Positions 55,194 through 64,000 of a DNA stretch of 64,000 bases are shown in pieces. The stretch is from Pseudoips prasinana (Eukaryota; Arthropoda; Insecta; Lepidoptera; Nolidae), in contig OX621236.1 in NCBI GenBank assembly GCA_951640165.1, positions 31,426,948-31,490,947 of the forward strand. Direction: 5' to 3'. The notes beneath the pieces were generated by a model. That model had not been told where the DNA came from. It made no database searches and was given only the letters and a program-made list of their open reading frames with translations. Position numbers and translations under genes: made by a program. The stretch's first letter is position 1. The number at the start of each line of letters is the position of its first letter.

Positions 55194-56418
55194 TACCAGC
55201 AACGTGACTGGTTCATTGCTGGATAGGCACGTTAACGTCTGTGTCGTTGACACACCAGAGGGGATGCTGTACAATTTTTTAACTTTTCGCAAGTGAGTTA
55301 TTCAGCATAGGCTGAGTGCAGATACTACAATATTGCCGGAAGAATGATTATTTTCAGGGACATCACACAAGGCGTGTGAAGAATGTAGTAAGATTAAACA
55401 ATCGAGCACCCAAGCTGCTACATCAACTCATCATCTGATAAACAGAAACCAACCAACACCCAGCAGCAGGAATCTGTGCTGCGCCATGCTCTACAATCTG
55501 GTGATCAGTTAACCGTATCGGCGGGAAACGAATAGTCTTCTCACCGGAATTCTGTTGCAGAACCAACCAAGCCAATTGCATCAACCTCACGAGACCTCAA
55601 CAACCTTCACAGTAAAGGGCAAGTAACTTAATTCAATAACTCTAAATAACTCTACGAGAACTACTAATAAACCTACGATCACAGCACCTTCCTAATAATA
55701 TTTCCTTGTATTGTGCCACTGTGTTATCAGCCACTCAAAGCACAATATAACACAACTCCTTCTCCCTTAATCTACGAGAACTAAACCTACCCTCACCTTC
55801 CTAACCTTATTTCCTTGTATTGCGCTACTGTATGCTTCTGTGTTAACAAACTCCAGAGCAAAATATGACACCACTCCTTTTTCCTAAATCTACGAGAAAT
55901 CTACGAGAACTCTACGAGAAATCTACGAGAACTCTACAAAAACTAAACTTATCCTCACCTTCCTAAACTTATTTCCTTGTATTGCGCTACTGTATGCCAC
56001 TGTGTTAACAAGCTCCAGAGCACAATATGACACCACTCTTTTTTCCTAAATCTACGAGAAATCTACGAGAACTCTACGAGAAATCTACGAGAACTCTACA
56101 AAAACTAAACCTATCCTCACCTTCCTAACCTTATTTCCTTGTATTGCGCTACTGTATCCCACTGTGTTAACAAGCTCCAGAGCACAATATAACACCACTC
56201 CTTATTTTCCTAAATCTACGAGAAATCTACGAGAACTCTACAAAAACTAAACCTATCCTCACCCTCCTAACCTTATTTCCTTGTATTACACAACTGTATA
56301 CCACTGTGTTAACAAGCTGCAGAGCACAATATAACACCACTCCTTTTTCCTTAATCTACGAGAAATCTACGAGAACTTAATTTTTTTTTGATCTACAAAA
56401 ATAACAAACCAAAAATAA
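55194..56418 (-). repeat. Right arm of the 3.4-kb inverted repeat
   Basis: 1225 bp against 1245 bp for the left arm. The corresponding subunit array has 2 copies of the 22-mer where the left arm has 3, which accounts for the length difference. Otherwise differences are scattered single bases, for example gtccctgaaaa here against gtccgtgaaaa in the left arm. Spacer between arms is 929 bp. The right arm lies within the LINE sequence (RT before it, RNase H after it). Confidence 0.95.
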
Positions 56419-56429
56419 ACACAATTAAA

Positions 56430-57300
56430 TTGCAAGAAGACAAGTACAGCTCTGGTATCGACGAAATTCAGATATGAACAGATCGATCAAAAACAAATAA
56501 AGGCACAGGAGCCGGCATCTTCTTCAATTACCTGAACATCAACATATCGACTACTCAGTCTTCGAAGCGGAATGCGTGGGAATAATTCGAGTTGTAACTG
56601 TAGTCAAATGTAGACAGGTGTATGGCAAATCCTTACGCATAACCTCAGACAGCGCTTCTGTGCTCCATGCCCTAAAAAAACAATTACTACAACAGTGTAC
56701 TCATGAAGTGCCATGAAAATATCCAGCAACAAGGTCACACTACAGTGGATTCGTAGTCACAGTTGATCCCTGGTTAATGACACTGCGGACCAGCTGGCAA
56801 GGAAGGTCTCGGAAACCATTATGGGACCAGAACCAAGACTATCCATACAATTTAACCAACTGTAACATGACCGCGAGAGAAAATCACACAGCAAAATGAA
56901 AAAGTGCGAATGGATTCAAAATCATGTAAGCAAACAAAAGGAATTCTGTCATTTCTGAACAAACGCCTATCGCGCAGTCTAGTACACCTGAACAGAAGGG
57001 ATCTACGCATGGTAATTACCGGGCACTGCACACTAAACAAACACTCCTTCAGAGTAGCGACAGACAGCCCCCTGCAGAGGATGCACTGAATTTGAAGAAT
57101 CACCAGCAAACATACCGCCACAATGCAGTAGCGCTTCCTGCCAACGGGCAAAGTTCCTAAATGATCCGTAGACACTACAGGAAGTATTCAAACTAACCTT
57201 CGAGGCGTCTTATACCTGCGGACAGAACCAAAATGGTTAGAGGAGCCAAACAAGCCCACGCACAATGGCCCAATCTTTACTCAAATTACGTAAACACCCA
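56430..57300 (+). pseudogene. R1/I-type LINE RNase H and C-terminal Cys/His region
   Basis: TDRSKTNKGTGAGIFF at about 56479 (first acidic residue kept, G to R change, stop just before), AECVGIIR at about 56566, SDSASVLHAL at 56645 and NDTADQLARKVSETIMGPEP at 56776 mark the RNase H acidic residues. Next come KQTKGILSFLNKRLSRSLVH, LNRRDLRMVITGHCTLNKHS and a degraded Cys/His tail to about 57300. Stops and frameshifts throughout. The region continues the RT part at 54374-54860. Confidence 0.85.
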
Positions 57301-57611
57301 ATTATATATTAGAAATTAAACATTATTTCATTATTTAATGTTAGTTTTAGTGAAATTAATAATGGGATAAAAAAACTCCTGATAATAAACGATTTCCAAA
57401 TACCAAAATAATGTATTTTGGTATCTGCTCAATGAATACTCAAACGACTCCACAGGAATAATTTCTCGCCTTCTGAATCTCCGGTTTTTCTTATGATGAT
57501 TATTTTATTTACAATCGTTAATTGTGAGTTATTTTGCTGCATGACTATGACGAACCGTTCGCGGTATAATTAGGTATTTGAGACTTCAATGTACGTTATG
57601 TACTACTGCAC
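57301..57611. other. LINE 3' tail and unassigned DNA
   Basis: Probably the LINE's 3' UTR at first. A perfect 11-bp hairpin (ataccaaaata/tattttggtat, loop atg) lies at 57400-57424. Confidence 0.5.
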
Positions 57612-57777
57612 ACTAGCGGCGCCCCGCGGTTTTACACGCGTTAAACTTTATAAATTATAACCTATATGTTATTCGGATATATAGGCTATATTACTACAAA
57701 GTTTCATTACAATCCGTTCGGTCGATTTTGCGTGAAGAAGTAACAAACATACATAATATCGCCTTTATAATATTAGT
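57612..57777 (-). mobile_element. Complete short Helitron-like element (minus)
   Basis: 166 bp. Read in reverse it starts actaatattataaaggcg, passes tgtttgttacttcttcacg and tgaaactttgtagtaatat, and ends with the cgcgtgtaaaaccgcgg hairpin and gccgctagt. Both ends present, so the best-preserved copy here. Confidence 0.85.
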
Positions 57778-58309
57778 GTTATTTAACCGTAACGAATTAA
57801 GAATAAAGATTCTCAAGTTAAAGTATACACTATGAATTGATTTTATACAAGGTACCTATGTACATTGTCGTTCAAACCCCGAAAAGAATTCCCCTAGTAT
57901 GTATGCATAGCTACCTATATACATATCTGTTCGATGTTTGAGGAAAACGGGTATGTTTGTGGGATACCGGGAAGGAAAATACTTCGGCTATAATGATAGT
58001 AACGATGGATTTTTACACTCCCTTTAGAAAAGTTAGGTAAAAAGAGGAAAAGAAATAAAAAGGGGACGGATTAGCTATTTATCAGTCGAGTAATGGCTAA
58101 GGAACGATAGAGGGCGCTAACATTCTTAAAAGTTCGTAATGAAAAAAGAATATTCCATTAAGATGTAAAATTAGTATTCAGCCTTGCTTAATTGACAAAA
58201 TAATGAGAGCTTTATTCAGAGAATGCAGGTCAAGTCATGTAGTTGATTAATCAGAAAACGCTTAAAAATGCAAAAATATTTAAAACAGAAACAACTATTT
58301 ATGTACCGG
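57778..58309. other. No gene recognised
   Basis: AT-rich; nothing assignable. Confidence 0.4.
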
Positions 58310-58458
58310 TAGCGCGAGACTGGCAATTGTGGAGATCTTTGGGGAGGACTTTGTCCAGCAGTGGGCGTCTATCGGCTGATTTCGGCAAGAATTATTGTGA
58401 AATTAAGGTGGAGCCTTTGATCACCAGTAGACCTTTTTCGGTTGATATGGTGATGATG
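58310..58458 (+). pseudogene. Two RTE-type 3' ends in tandem
   Basis: First: gcgcgagactggcaattgtg, tttgtccagcagtgg, atcggctga. Second, from 58408: ggagcctttgatcaccagta, cctttttcggttgatatggt, gatgatg. The 140-aa open frame through here is chance read-through of these tails. Confidence 0.75.
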
Positions 58459-58539
58459 TGCCCTCTCGCCTGCGTACCGATTCCTGTGGAAAACTCATTT
58501 ACTCATGTGTGCCAACCAATATGTAACTCCACTGTCCTT

Positions 58540-58618
58540 AATGACAGGCATATCGGTTTAGTAGTTGATGCGTTAAGAGGTAGCAAACGACACATTTTCG
58601 GATTTATAATATTAGTTC
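58540..58618 (-). mobile_element. Helitron-like end (minus), weak
   Basis: gtagttgatgcgttaagagg and cacattttcggatttataat followed by attagt resemble the reverse of the actaatattataaa start with adjacent repeat. Confidence 0.4.
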
Positions 58619-58689
58619 GGATGCAACTAAATGCAAGGCTGCATCATTTTACAGCATTTATATGACAAGACAAGCCGTATTAACGGATA

Positions 58690-58803
58690 AGATAAGATAA
58701 ATACAAAATAAAGGTATGTGATACATGAGAGCAGAATTACAATAGATTTACAGATATTCAATAGGCGGTCTTATCAGCAATCTCTTTCAGACAACCTTAG
58801 GAT
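58690..58803 (-). repeat. Dispersed repeat F (minus)
   Basis: ataggcggtcttatcagcaa, tctctttcagacaaccttag. See 14936-15062. Confidence 0.65.
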
Positions 58804-59234
58804 GAAAAAAACAGACTAGACACCCGCTTAAATCTAGTTTCTCATCATATACGCCTACTTATATGAGACATTATTGTTTCGGTGTGCAACTTGTGTAGTC
58901 AACTATTTAAAAAGAAGTATTTTGTATTCAAGCATTCCTTTCCAAATCGCAAAAGTAAACAATATTTATGTTTAAAATCAGAAATAAAAACAATTATTTT
59001 CTCTTTAGCAGTAAACACCCTATTTACTGCTTTTCATAATACTGCCAAGGTGACCTGGTTTTGTTTGTAGGTGATATATAGGGTAAGAGGGTTGGACTCT
59101 GATAAAAATGATTACTTTAAAGCTTGACTGAGTATCACAACATTCTTCTTCATCCTTGCGTTTTCCCCATTTCCTTAAGGATTTGGTCCAAGTCTAACCA
59201 GAACCCTGATGGTTAGATCAAGTATTTTTCATTT
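58804..59234. other. No gene recognised
   Basis: AT-rich; nothing assignable. Confidence 0.4.
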
Positions 59235-59378
59235 ATGTCACAAATATGTCACTTGTCACAAGCATGGAAACTGCTGGATGCGAATAGCGCAAGACCGGCA
59301 ATTGTGGAGATCTTTGGGGGAGGCCTTTGTCCAGCAGTGGACGTCTTTCGGCTGATATGATGATGATGTCACAAATAT
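59235..59378 (+). mobile_element. RTE-type LINE tail with 13-bp target duplication
   Basis: atgtcacaaatat at 59235-59247 recurs at 59366-59378. The insert ends with the clearest copy of the family C-terminus: codons for WMRIAQDRQLWRSLGEAF then VQQWTSFG and stop (59277-59354), then tatgatgatg. The end-of-ORF is intact although nothing upstream remains. Confidence 0.9.
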
Positions 59379-59675
59379 TCTAATGACAACCGATATCGTC
59401 GCTTTAAGCTCTCCAAGGCGGAGGATAGACCTCCAACCAACTATCCTCCCCTGATATATCACCAGGATGAATGTCCGTCTATCACCTTGAGTTCAAAAAT
59501 ACTCTGTGGGATGAATTAACTGATGGGGTGTTGCGAATGCCTATGGGTGGCCGTGATCACGTACCACTAGGTGACCTGATTGCACGTTTGCCTACGTTGC
59601 GTTTCCTAACTATTCTGAGGAAAATATTTCTGATACAGTATGAAATGGCAATGTTTAAGAAGCGGGTCTGATCCT

Positions 59676-59990
59676 TTCTTAAAGGCCGGCAACGCACTTG
59701 GGCTGCTGTGGTGTTGCGAGTGCCCTTGGGCGGCCGTATTCACTTACTCATTTGACTTGCTATTCTTGGAAACCTTAAAGAAGTGGGTCTAATCCTTTCC
59801 TAAAGGCTCACATTTTATTGCTGCATTTCTAATTACCAGCAACTTACTTGCAGCCCGCAAGGGCGTTGCCGGTCTTTGGAAATGCAGGAAAAAATTAAAG
59901 AGCAGAAGTTGCTTTGTCTGGTGTTACGAGAGGTGGCCATGGTCATTTACCATCAGCTGATCCGCTTGCTCGTTTGACTTGCTATTTTTA
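59676..59990 (+). repeat. Two repeat H copies in a row
   Basis: ttaaaggccggcaacgcact, gttgcgagtgcccttgggcg at 59678-59740, and a second, more diverged copy to 59990 (tggtgttacgagagg, catttaccatcagctgatcc, gcttgctcgtttgac). Confidence 0.7.
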
Positions 59991-60640
59991 ATAAAAAAAT
60001 CTAAATAAAAACCTTTTTTATTTTATTTTTAGTCATCGAACCAGAGACTTCTTGGTGCGCCAAGGTTCAAACGGATGACTTACTCGATCATAGAGGTCAT
60101 TGTCTGTGTCCGAACCTCCTATTTATTTTAAAATATTAACCAATGACATCGCGTGCATTGCGATACATAATAATCATAAATTTATTCCCTCTTCACATGT
60201 AGGAGAGGTATCATAAAGATTTCTTATTCATGGATTATATTTTTCTTATTTGCTTCTTTAGTGAGGCACTGAATAATATGTTCGTATAGAGCAGTGATAC
60301 GCTCAAATATATGCAAAACTACATCATAATGGCTATATTTTGAATTCCATTCGCAAATAAAATATATTTCATTTCGTCCATATCTTGACATGCCTAGACT
60401 ATTAACCTTATTACGATATTAAATGTAAATACCACAGTTATAGATCAACCTAACTCTTCGTTTTACTACTAAGTCAGGAGACAAGCATGCAACCCACCTG
60501 ATGATAAATGATTACCATAGCCTATGGCGCTTGTAACAGAGATGACATCTATCACTCATAGCCTAACCCTTCCCCCTCCCCAATGAGCTCTGATAATCTT
60601 ACCCATAGCCAGGACCACAACATTAAGATTATAATGTTAT
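59991..60640. other. No gene recognised
   Basis: Holds a repeat H-like scrap at 60475-60540 (minus). Otherwise nothing assignable. Confidence 0.4.
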
Positions 60641-60890
60641 TCATAATGTCAGCTGAAGGACGTCAAATGCTGGAAAAAGGCGTCCCAACAACTACATTTG
60701 CCGGTCTCACACTACTCGCATCCACCGACCCTCACAAGATCATCTGTCTCCCTTGTGGGGGAACCTGCCCATTCTGGGTCTTGGTCGTCGAATTTATGAT
60801 CGCCACTCGAGAACCTTTCTGCTCTTGCAGCCGTCGGTTCTTCGAGCAATGTGCCGATTCTACTGCCTCTTCAGCTTAGCAATTTTTTTA
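60640..60890 (-). pseudogene. RTE-type LINE ORF C-terminal part (minus), copy 1
   Basis: In reverse: HIARRTDGCKSRKVLEW, then RRPRPRMGR and parts like WMRVV..DRQM. This is the conserved segment upstream of the family's last codons. Stops interrupt it. Confidence 0.7.
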
Positions 60891-60960
60891 TTGCCTGAAG
60901 TGTATTCGGTAAGTTACCAAGGGATCAAAGTTACAAAGCATTCGATCCCCAAAATTCAAT

Positions 60961-61200
60961 TATCATCATCATCATATCAGGCAAAAGACGACCTCTGTTG
61001 GACGTAGGCCACCCTAAAGATCTTCATAGTGCCGATCTTGCGCTGCCCACATGCAACGGCATGCCGTGACCCTTGTACGATCGCAGGTCCACCTTGGGGG
61101 ACCAAACTGCGTCTTTGGTCGGTGCCTCGGTGCCAGTTCTACGAGCTATCTGCCCTGCTCCCTGCCACTTCAAATTGGCAATTCTACCGGCTACGTCAAT
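60961..61200 (-). pseudogene. RTE-type LINE 3' end (minus), copy 2
   Basis: atcatcatcatatcaggcaa (reversed TGATGATG tail), gacgacctctgttggacgta, gatcttgcgctgccc, gatcgcaggtccaccttggg, ctatctgccctgctccctgc. Overlaps in content with copy 1, so these are two separate insertions 70 bp apart. Confidence 0.8.
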
Positions 61201-61734
61201 TTAGTTTAGAATTTTCTGTAGACTAACTTACTCGTAAAACACATTGTTATGATAAGTTATTAAAGGTTTCTTGTTCAACGGGGAACTCTAAAACAGGTAA
61301 CCTAAAATACTTATATTGTATCAAATATAAAGTATACGCATTTCATAACAAGAAAAGTCATACTCTCACTCAAAGGAAAATTACTGAAGCTCGTGCAAAC
61401 AATAACGTAAAAAGTTTTTCATTATCCTCTAAGCGGTTGGCATAAAGAAATACTCGTAGTAATCACGTCGAGACAAACTGCTTAAGTACTAATTAAAAAG
61501 ACATTGAAGGACCTTTATCCTTGCTTCCTTTACTTGAACTTTTCCATTTACACAGCTGTTTAGTTAGACGCTGTTACGTATTTTATAGTTTTATATATAT
61601 AGACATCGTCAACACACGCTCTGTCTTATTATTTATTTCCATTTTATAATATCTCCCGATAACCTCCCAGGCGGTGTTTAGTTTTAGAGAAGACAATTGT
61701 ACGCACCGGTCCGTTAGTGGCCAGCAAGGTAAAT
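61201..61734. other. No gene recognised
   Basis: AT-rich; nothing assignable. Confidence 0.4.
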
Positions 61735-61925
61735 CATCTATGCATGCGGTCAGTCTGTAGATGTGTGGCCGTGAAAGTGGTTTAATTTATGAGCGTCTCA
61801 ATGCTTCAAAGAGAACGTTGAGCCGTCGGTCCCGGTTGTTGTCGTCACACAACAGTCGTTAAGCCATGCCAGATGCCTTCTAGGCGGCATGAACAACTCT
61901 GACACCAGGTAACCACTAATAAAAC
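61735..61925 (+). repeat. Dispersed repeat family A
   Basis: gcatgcggtcagtctgtaga, atgagcgtctcaatgcttc, agccgtcggtcccggttgtt, cgttaagccatgcc, aggcggcatgaacaac. Confidence 0.75.
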
Positions 61926-62469
61926 TCATACGATAAAGAAAGAAGAATGTTTAAAGCTGTGGATTTTAACTACAAACCACAGCAACTCCTACGAACTACG
62001 TTAACTTCTACTTAACGAACCCTTAATATTAATCATCGTTCGTAACATGTATATTAAAAGTAATATGGGGATTTTTATGTTGAGAAAAATTGAAAAGTGT
62101 GTGATATGACAGCTCCGTAAAGCTGAAGGTCCTGTACCTAACCTCTTCATGGTGGTCCCATAAAACCACGAGAATGAAGGAATATCGAAAAATCATTGAC
62201 TCAAAAAATAAAGTTCTAAAGTAGGCTCTTATTGCTATGTATGTATGTTATTTACTTAATAATATCCCGAATTTATTGAATATGTTTAAATAAAGTAAAT
62301 GTGTTCATATCTATTTTTACCACAAGTATTATTAAAAATAATGGCATAGATATTTATATAAGAAGGTAAAATAATTGTTTTGTTCCTGCCACCGCCTTAG
62401 GCAAATGATTCAGGAAATGGAGAATCGAGGAGAACTATGCGGCGCGACTATTGATTTCCTATTGAGATC

Positions 62470-62712
62470 CATGAATTTTTGATTGCATTCGTACCTATGA
62501 AATGCCTTCTCCGATCCTCGATCGGATGAAAAGCTCACAACTTCGCATAATTTCATACATCTCCCCGTTAGTAACCACCCAGAGAAGAGGCTCGTGCTCC
62601 AAAAGGGATGCCATCCAGCACGGGTTCTTAGTTTGTAGTTTTATTTGCTAAACGGCTTGAGCCCCAGCTCGCTTCTATTGTCCTGAGAACAGTGAATGCA
62701 TCCTAGCCTAAC
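62470..62712 (+). repeat. Dispersed repeat G, longest copy
   Basis: gcttcttcg-like aaagctcacaacttcg, cgttagtaaccacccagaga, cttagtttgtagttttattt, cggcttgagccccagctcgc, gaacagtgaatg. Confidence 0.6.
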
Positions 62713-62984
62713 TGTAAACGCAAATAGCCATTACGCACACGAAATCATAAAGTAGTTATATCATCCTGCTAGACCGGGCGCGAGGACATTGCAGACTTGT
62801 TGATTTTCGAGGTCGGTCCTTAATCGGATGGACTTAAATAAATAAATTACAAAGCCTTAAACAAATCTGTTCCGCATATCAGACATGAAGATATACCAAG
62901 TAAGCATGGTTTGTATATCAACAAAGACATACACATTCTGAATTATGAATACCTATTTACTTAATATATAGTATAAAATAATTG

Positions 62985-63105
62985 TCTATATAAGTATGCA
63001 TTTACAAAAGAACAGTAGCATATCAGTTATCTGGTTTTCATAGTTGGGATGCTTAGTTTCGGATCCAGATGGCCGTGTGTAAATAATGTCCCAGGATATT
63101 ATTAT
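62985..63105 (+). mobile_element. SINE 3' fragment
   Basis: aagtatgcatttac, catatcagttatctggtttt, agatggccgtgtgtaaataa, gtcccaggatattatta. Confidence 0.75.
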
Positions 63106-64000
63106 TTTATAATACAGTTACATACTAGTGTATTTATACATAAATTAAACTTTCAAGATTTACAGATGTTTCTTTTGCTATGTGGTCTGCCATTGACCAC
63201 GGGCGAGCGGGCGGGAGTGAACTTTTCTTCCATAACTCATTCTTAATTTGTTATTCCTACATATTCTGATGCTTCTCACGTGGTCGCACGTTTAATATCG
63301 TGCACCCGTTCACGAAATTAACCAACATATTTGCCCGCCCGCGTGAACTTGTGGCCGACTACCAAGTATCATATTCAATCCCGGATACTGTTTGCTATGC
63401 TATCCAATTTTCGCTTAGAGTTTCCAATTTTGCTACTTTGATTATTCTTTACCTACGTTTTCCATTTCACACAGGCAGCATACCTATGTCAAACGAATGA
63501 AAAATCTCTAAAAGAGTTACACGAGCAGTCAGAGCACATTGCCCACTCAGGAATCGTTCGAATGGCACACATTGCTGTGAAAGGGTTAAATTGTAGAATC
63601 CTGTTACGTTGAGATTAAATGCTCAAAGCCATATAAAATCCGTGTGAGCCATCGATGTAAAGGGAGCTGACAGTGCTAATTAACTTACGTTGGTTCTATA
63701 GCTGTTGCTCTGTGTCGTCGAATTGTGGACGGACATATACAGAAATATAGCTCAATGATAAAAAATATATTATTCAGCACTTCAAACAAAACACTTAAAC
63801 ATACACTTCGGTTTAAGAAAACATTGTTCTCATAAGTGTACGACATTCACTTACATAAGAATATTATAATTAAAAATAATAAACAAATGTTTATTGTTAG
63901 GTGTAATATGAAAACTAAGAACTAATAGTTAATTTCAGTTTAGCGTGTACTGCACTCAAGAGCTGAATTTTGCTGAACAACACACGTTTTGCTGTGTCCA
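63106..64000. other. No gene recognised
   Basis: Open frames of about 65 aa at 63049 and 63300 have no recognisable domain. Nothing else is assignable. Confidence 0.4.

Noticed and set aside
58243..58665. 140-aa open frame
   Set aside because: It runs through two RTE-type tails and a Helitron-like end, so it is chance read-through.
1..64000. Host protein-coding genes
   Set aside because: All frames with recognisable motifs are transposon-derived. Short host exons inside the unassigned stretches cannot be excluded without transcript data.

Overview
The window looks like nuclear DNA from a moth or butterfly (Lepidoptera). It is AT-rich and intron/intergenic in character. I recognise no host protein-coding exon, rRNA or functional tRNA gene in 64 kb. 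The lepidopteran assignment is an inference from the repeats: short Helitron-like elements starting actaatattata and ending in a hairpin plus ctagt (the Lep1 type), truncated RTE-type LINE 3' ends with TGATGATG tails, tRNA-derived SINEs, jockey-like and R1/I-like LINE remnants, and a cecropia-like mariner.

The only intact gene is a mariner transposase (3934-4953, 339 aa, DD34D catalytic triad complete). It lies in an element with perfect 25-bp terminal inverted repeats and a TA duplication, inserted into a Helitron-like element. Every other coding trace is a broken transposon gene. These are an RTE reverse transcriptase C-terminus (2771-3237), jockey-like tails (10680-11020, 15513-15832, 23525-23890 minus), a longer jockey-type LINE split by a deleted hAT element (32243-35045 with hAT 32352-33408), an R1/I-type LINE C-terminus (45420-45990 minus), a LINE C-terminal zinc finger (51785-52038), and an R1/I-type LINE split by other repeats (54374-54860 and 56430-57300).

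Layout: 0-8 kb holds a tandem repeat, RTE and Helitron-like fragments and the mariner. 8-31 kb is mostly unassigned AT-rich DNA with scattered SINEs, LINE tails and short palindromes. 31-35 kb holds tandem repeats, a MITE and the LINE/hAT nest. 36-50 kb is sparse with more fragments. 50-57 kb is the most structured part, with a MITE carrying a 33-bp minisatellite, a perfect 41-bp hairpin, and a 3.4-kb inverted repeat (arms 53020-54264 and 55194-56418). 57-64 kb returns to RTE, SINE and Helitron-like debris.

Two patterns are not explained by ordinary transposon annotation. One is the large inverted repeat, whose arms carry matching two-level tandem arrays and whose right arm interrupts a LINE. 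The other is an excess of short-loop hairpins (10 perfect stems of 13-41 bp with loops of 1-9 nt, plus a graded series of decayed ones), which looks like repeated local inverted duplication. Repeat letters A-I used below are my own labels for families seen more than once in this window.
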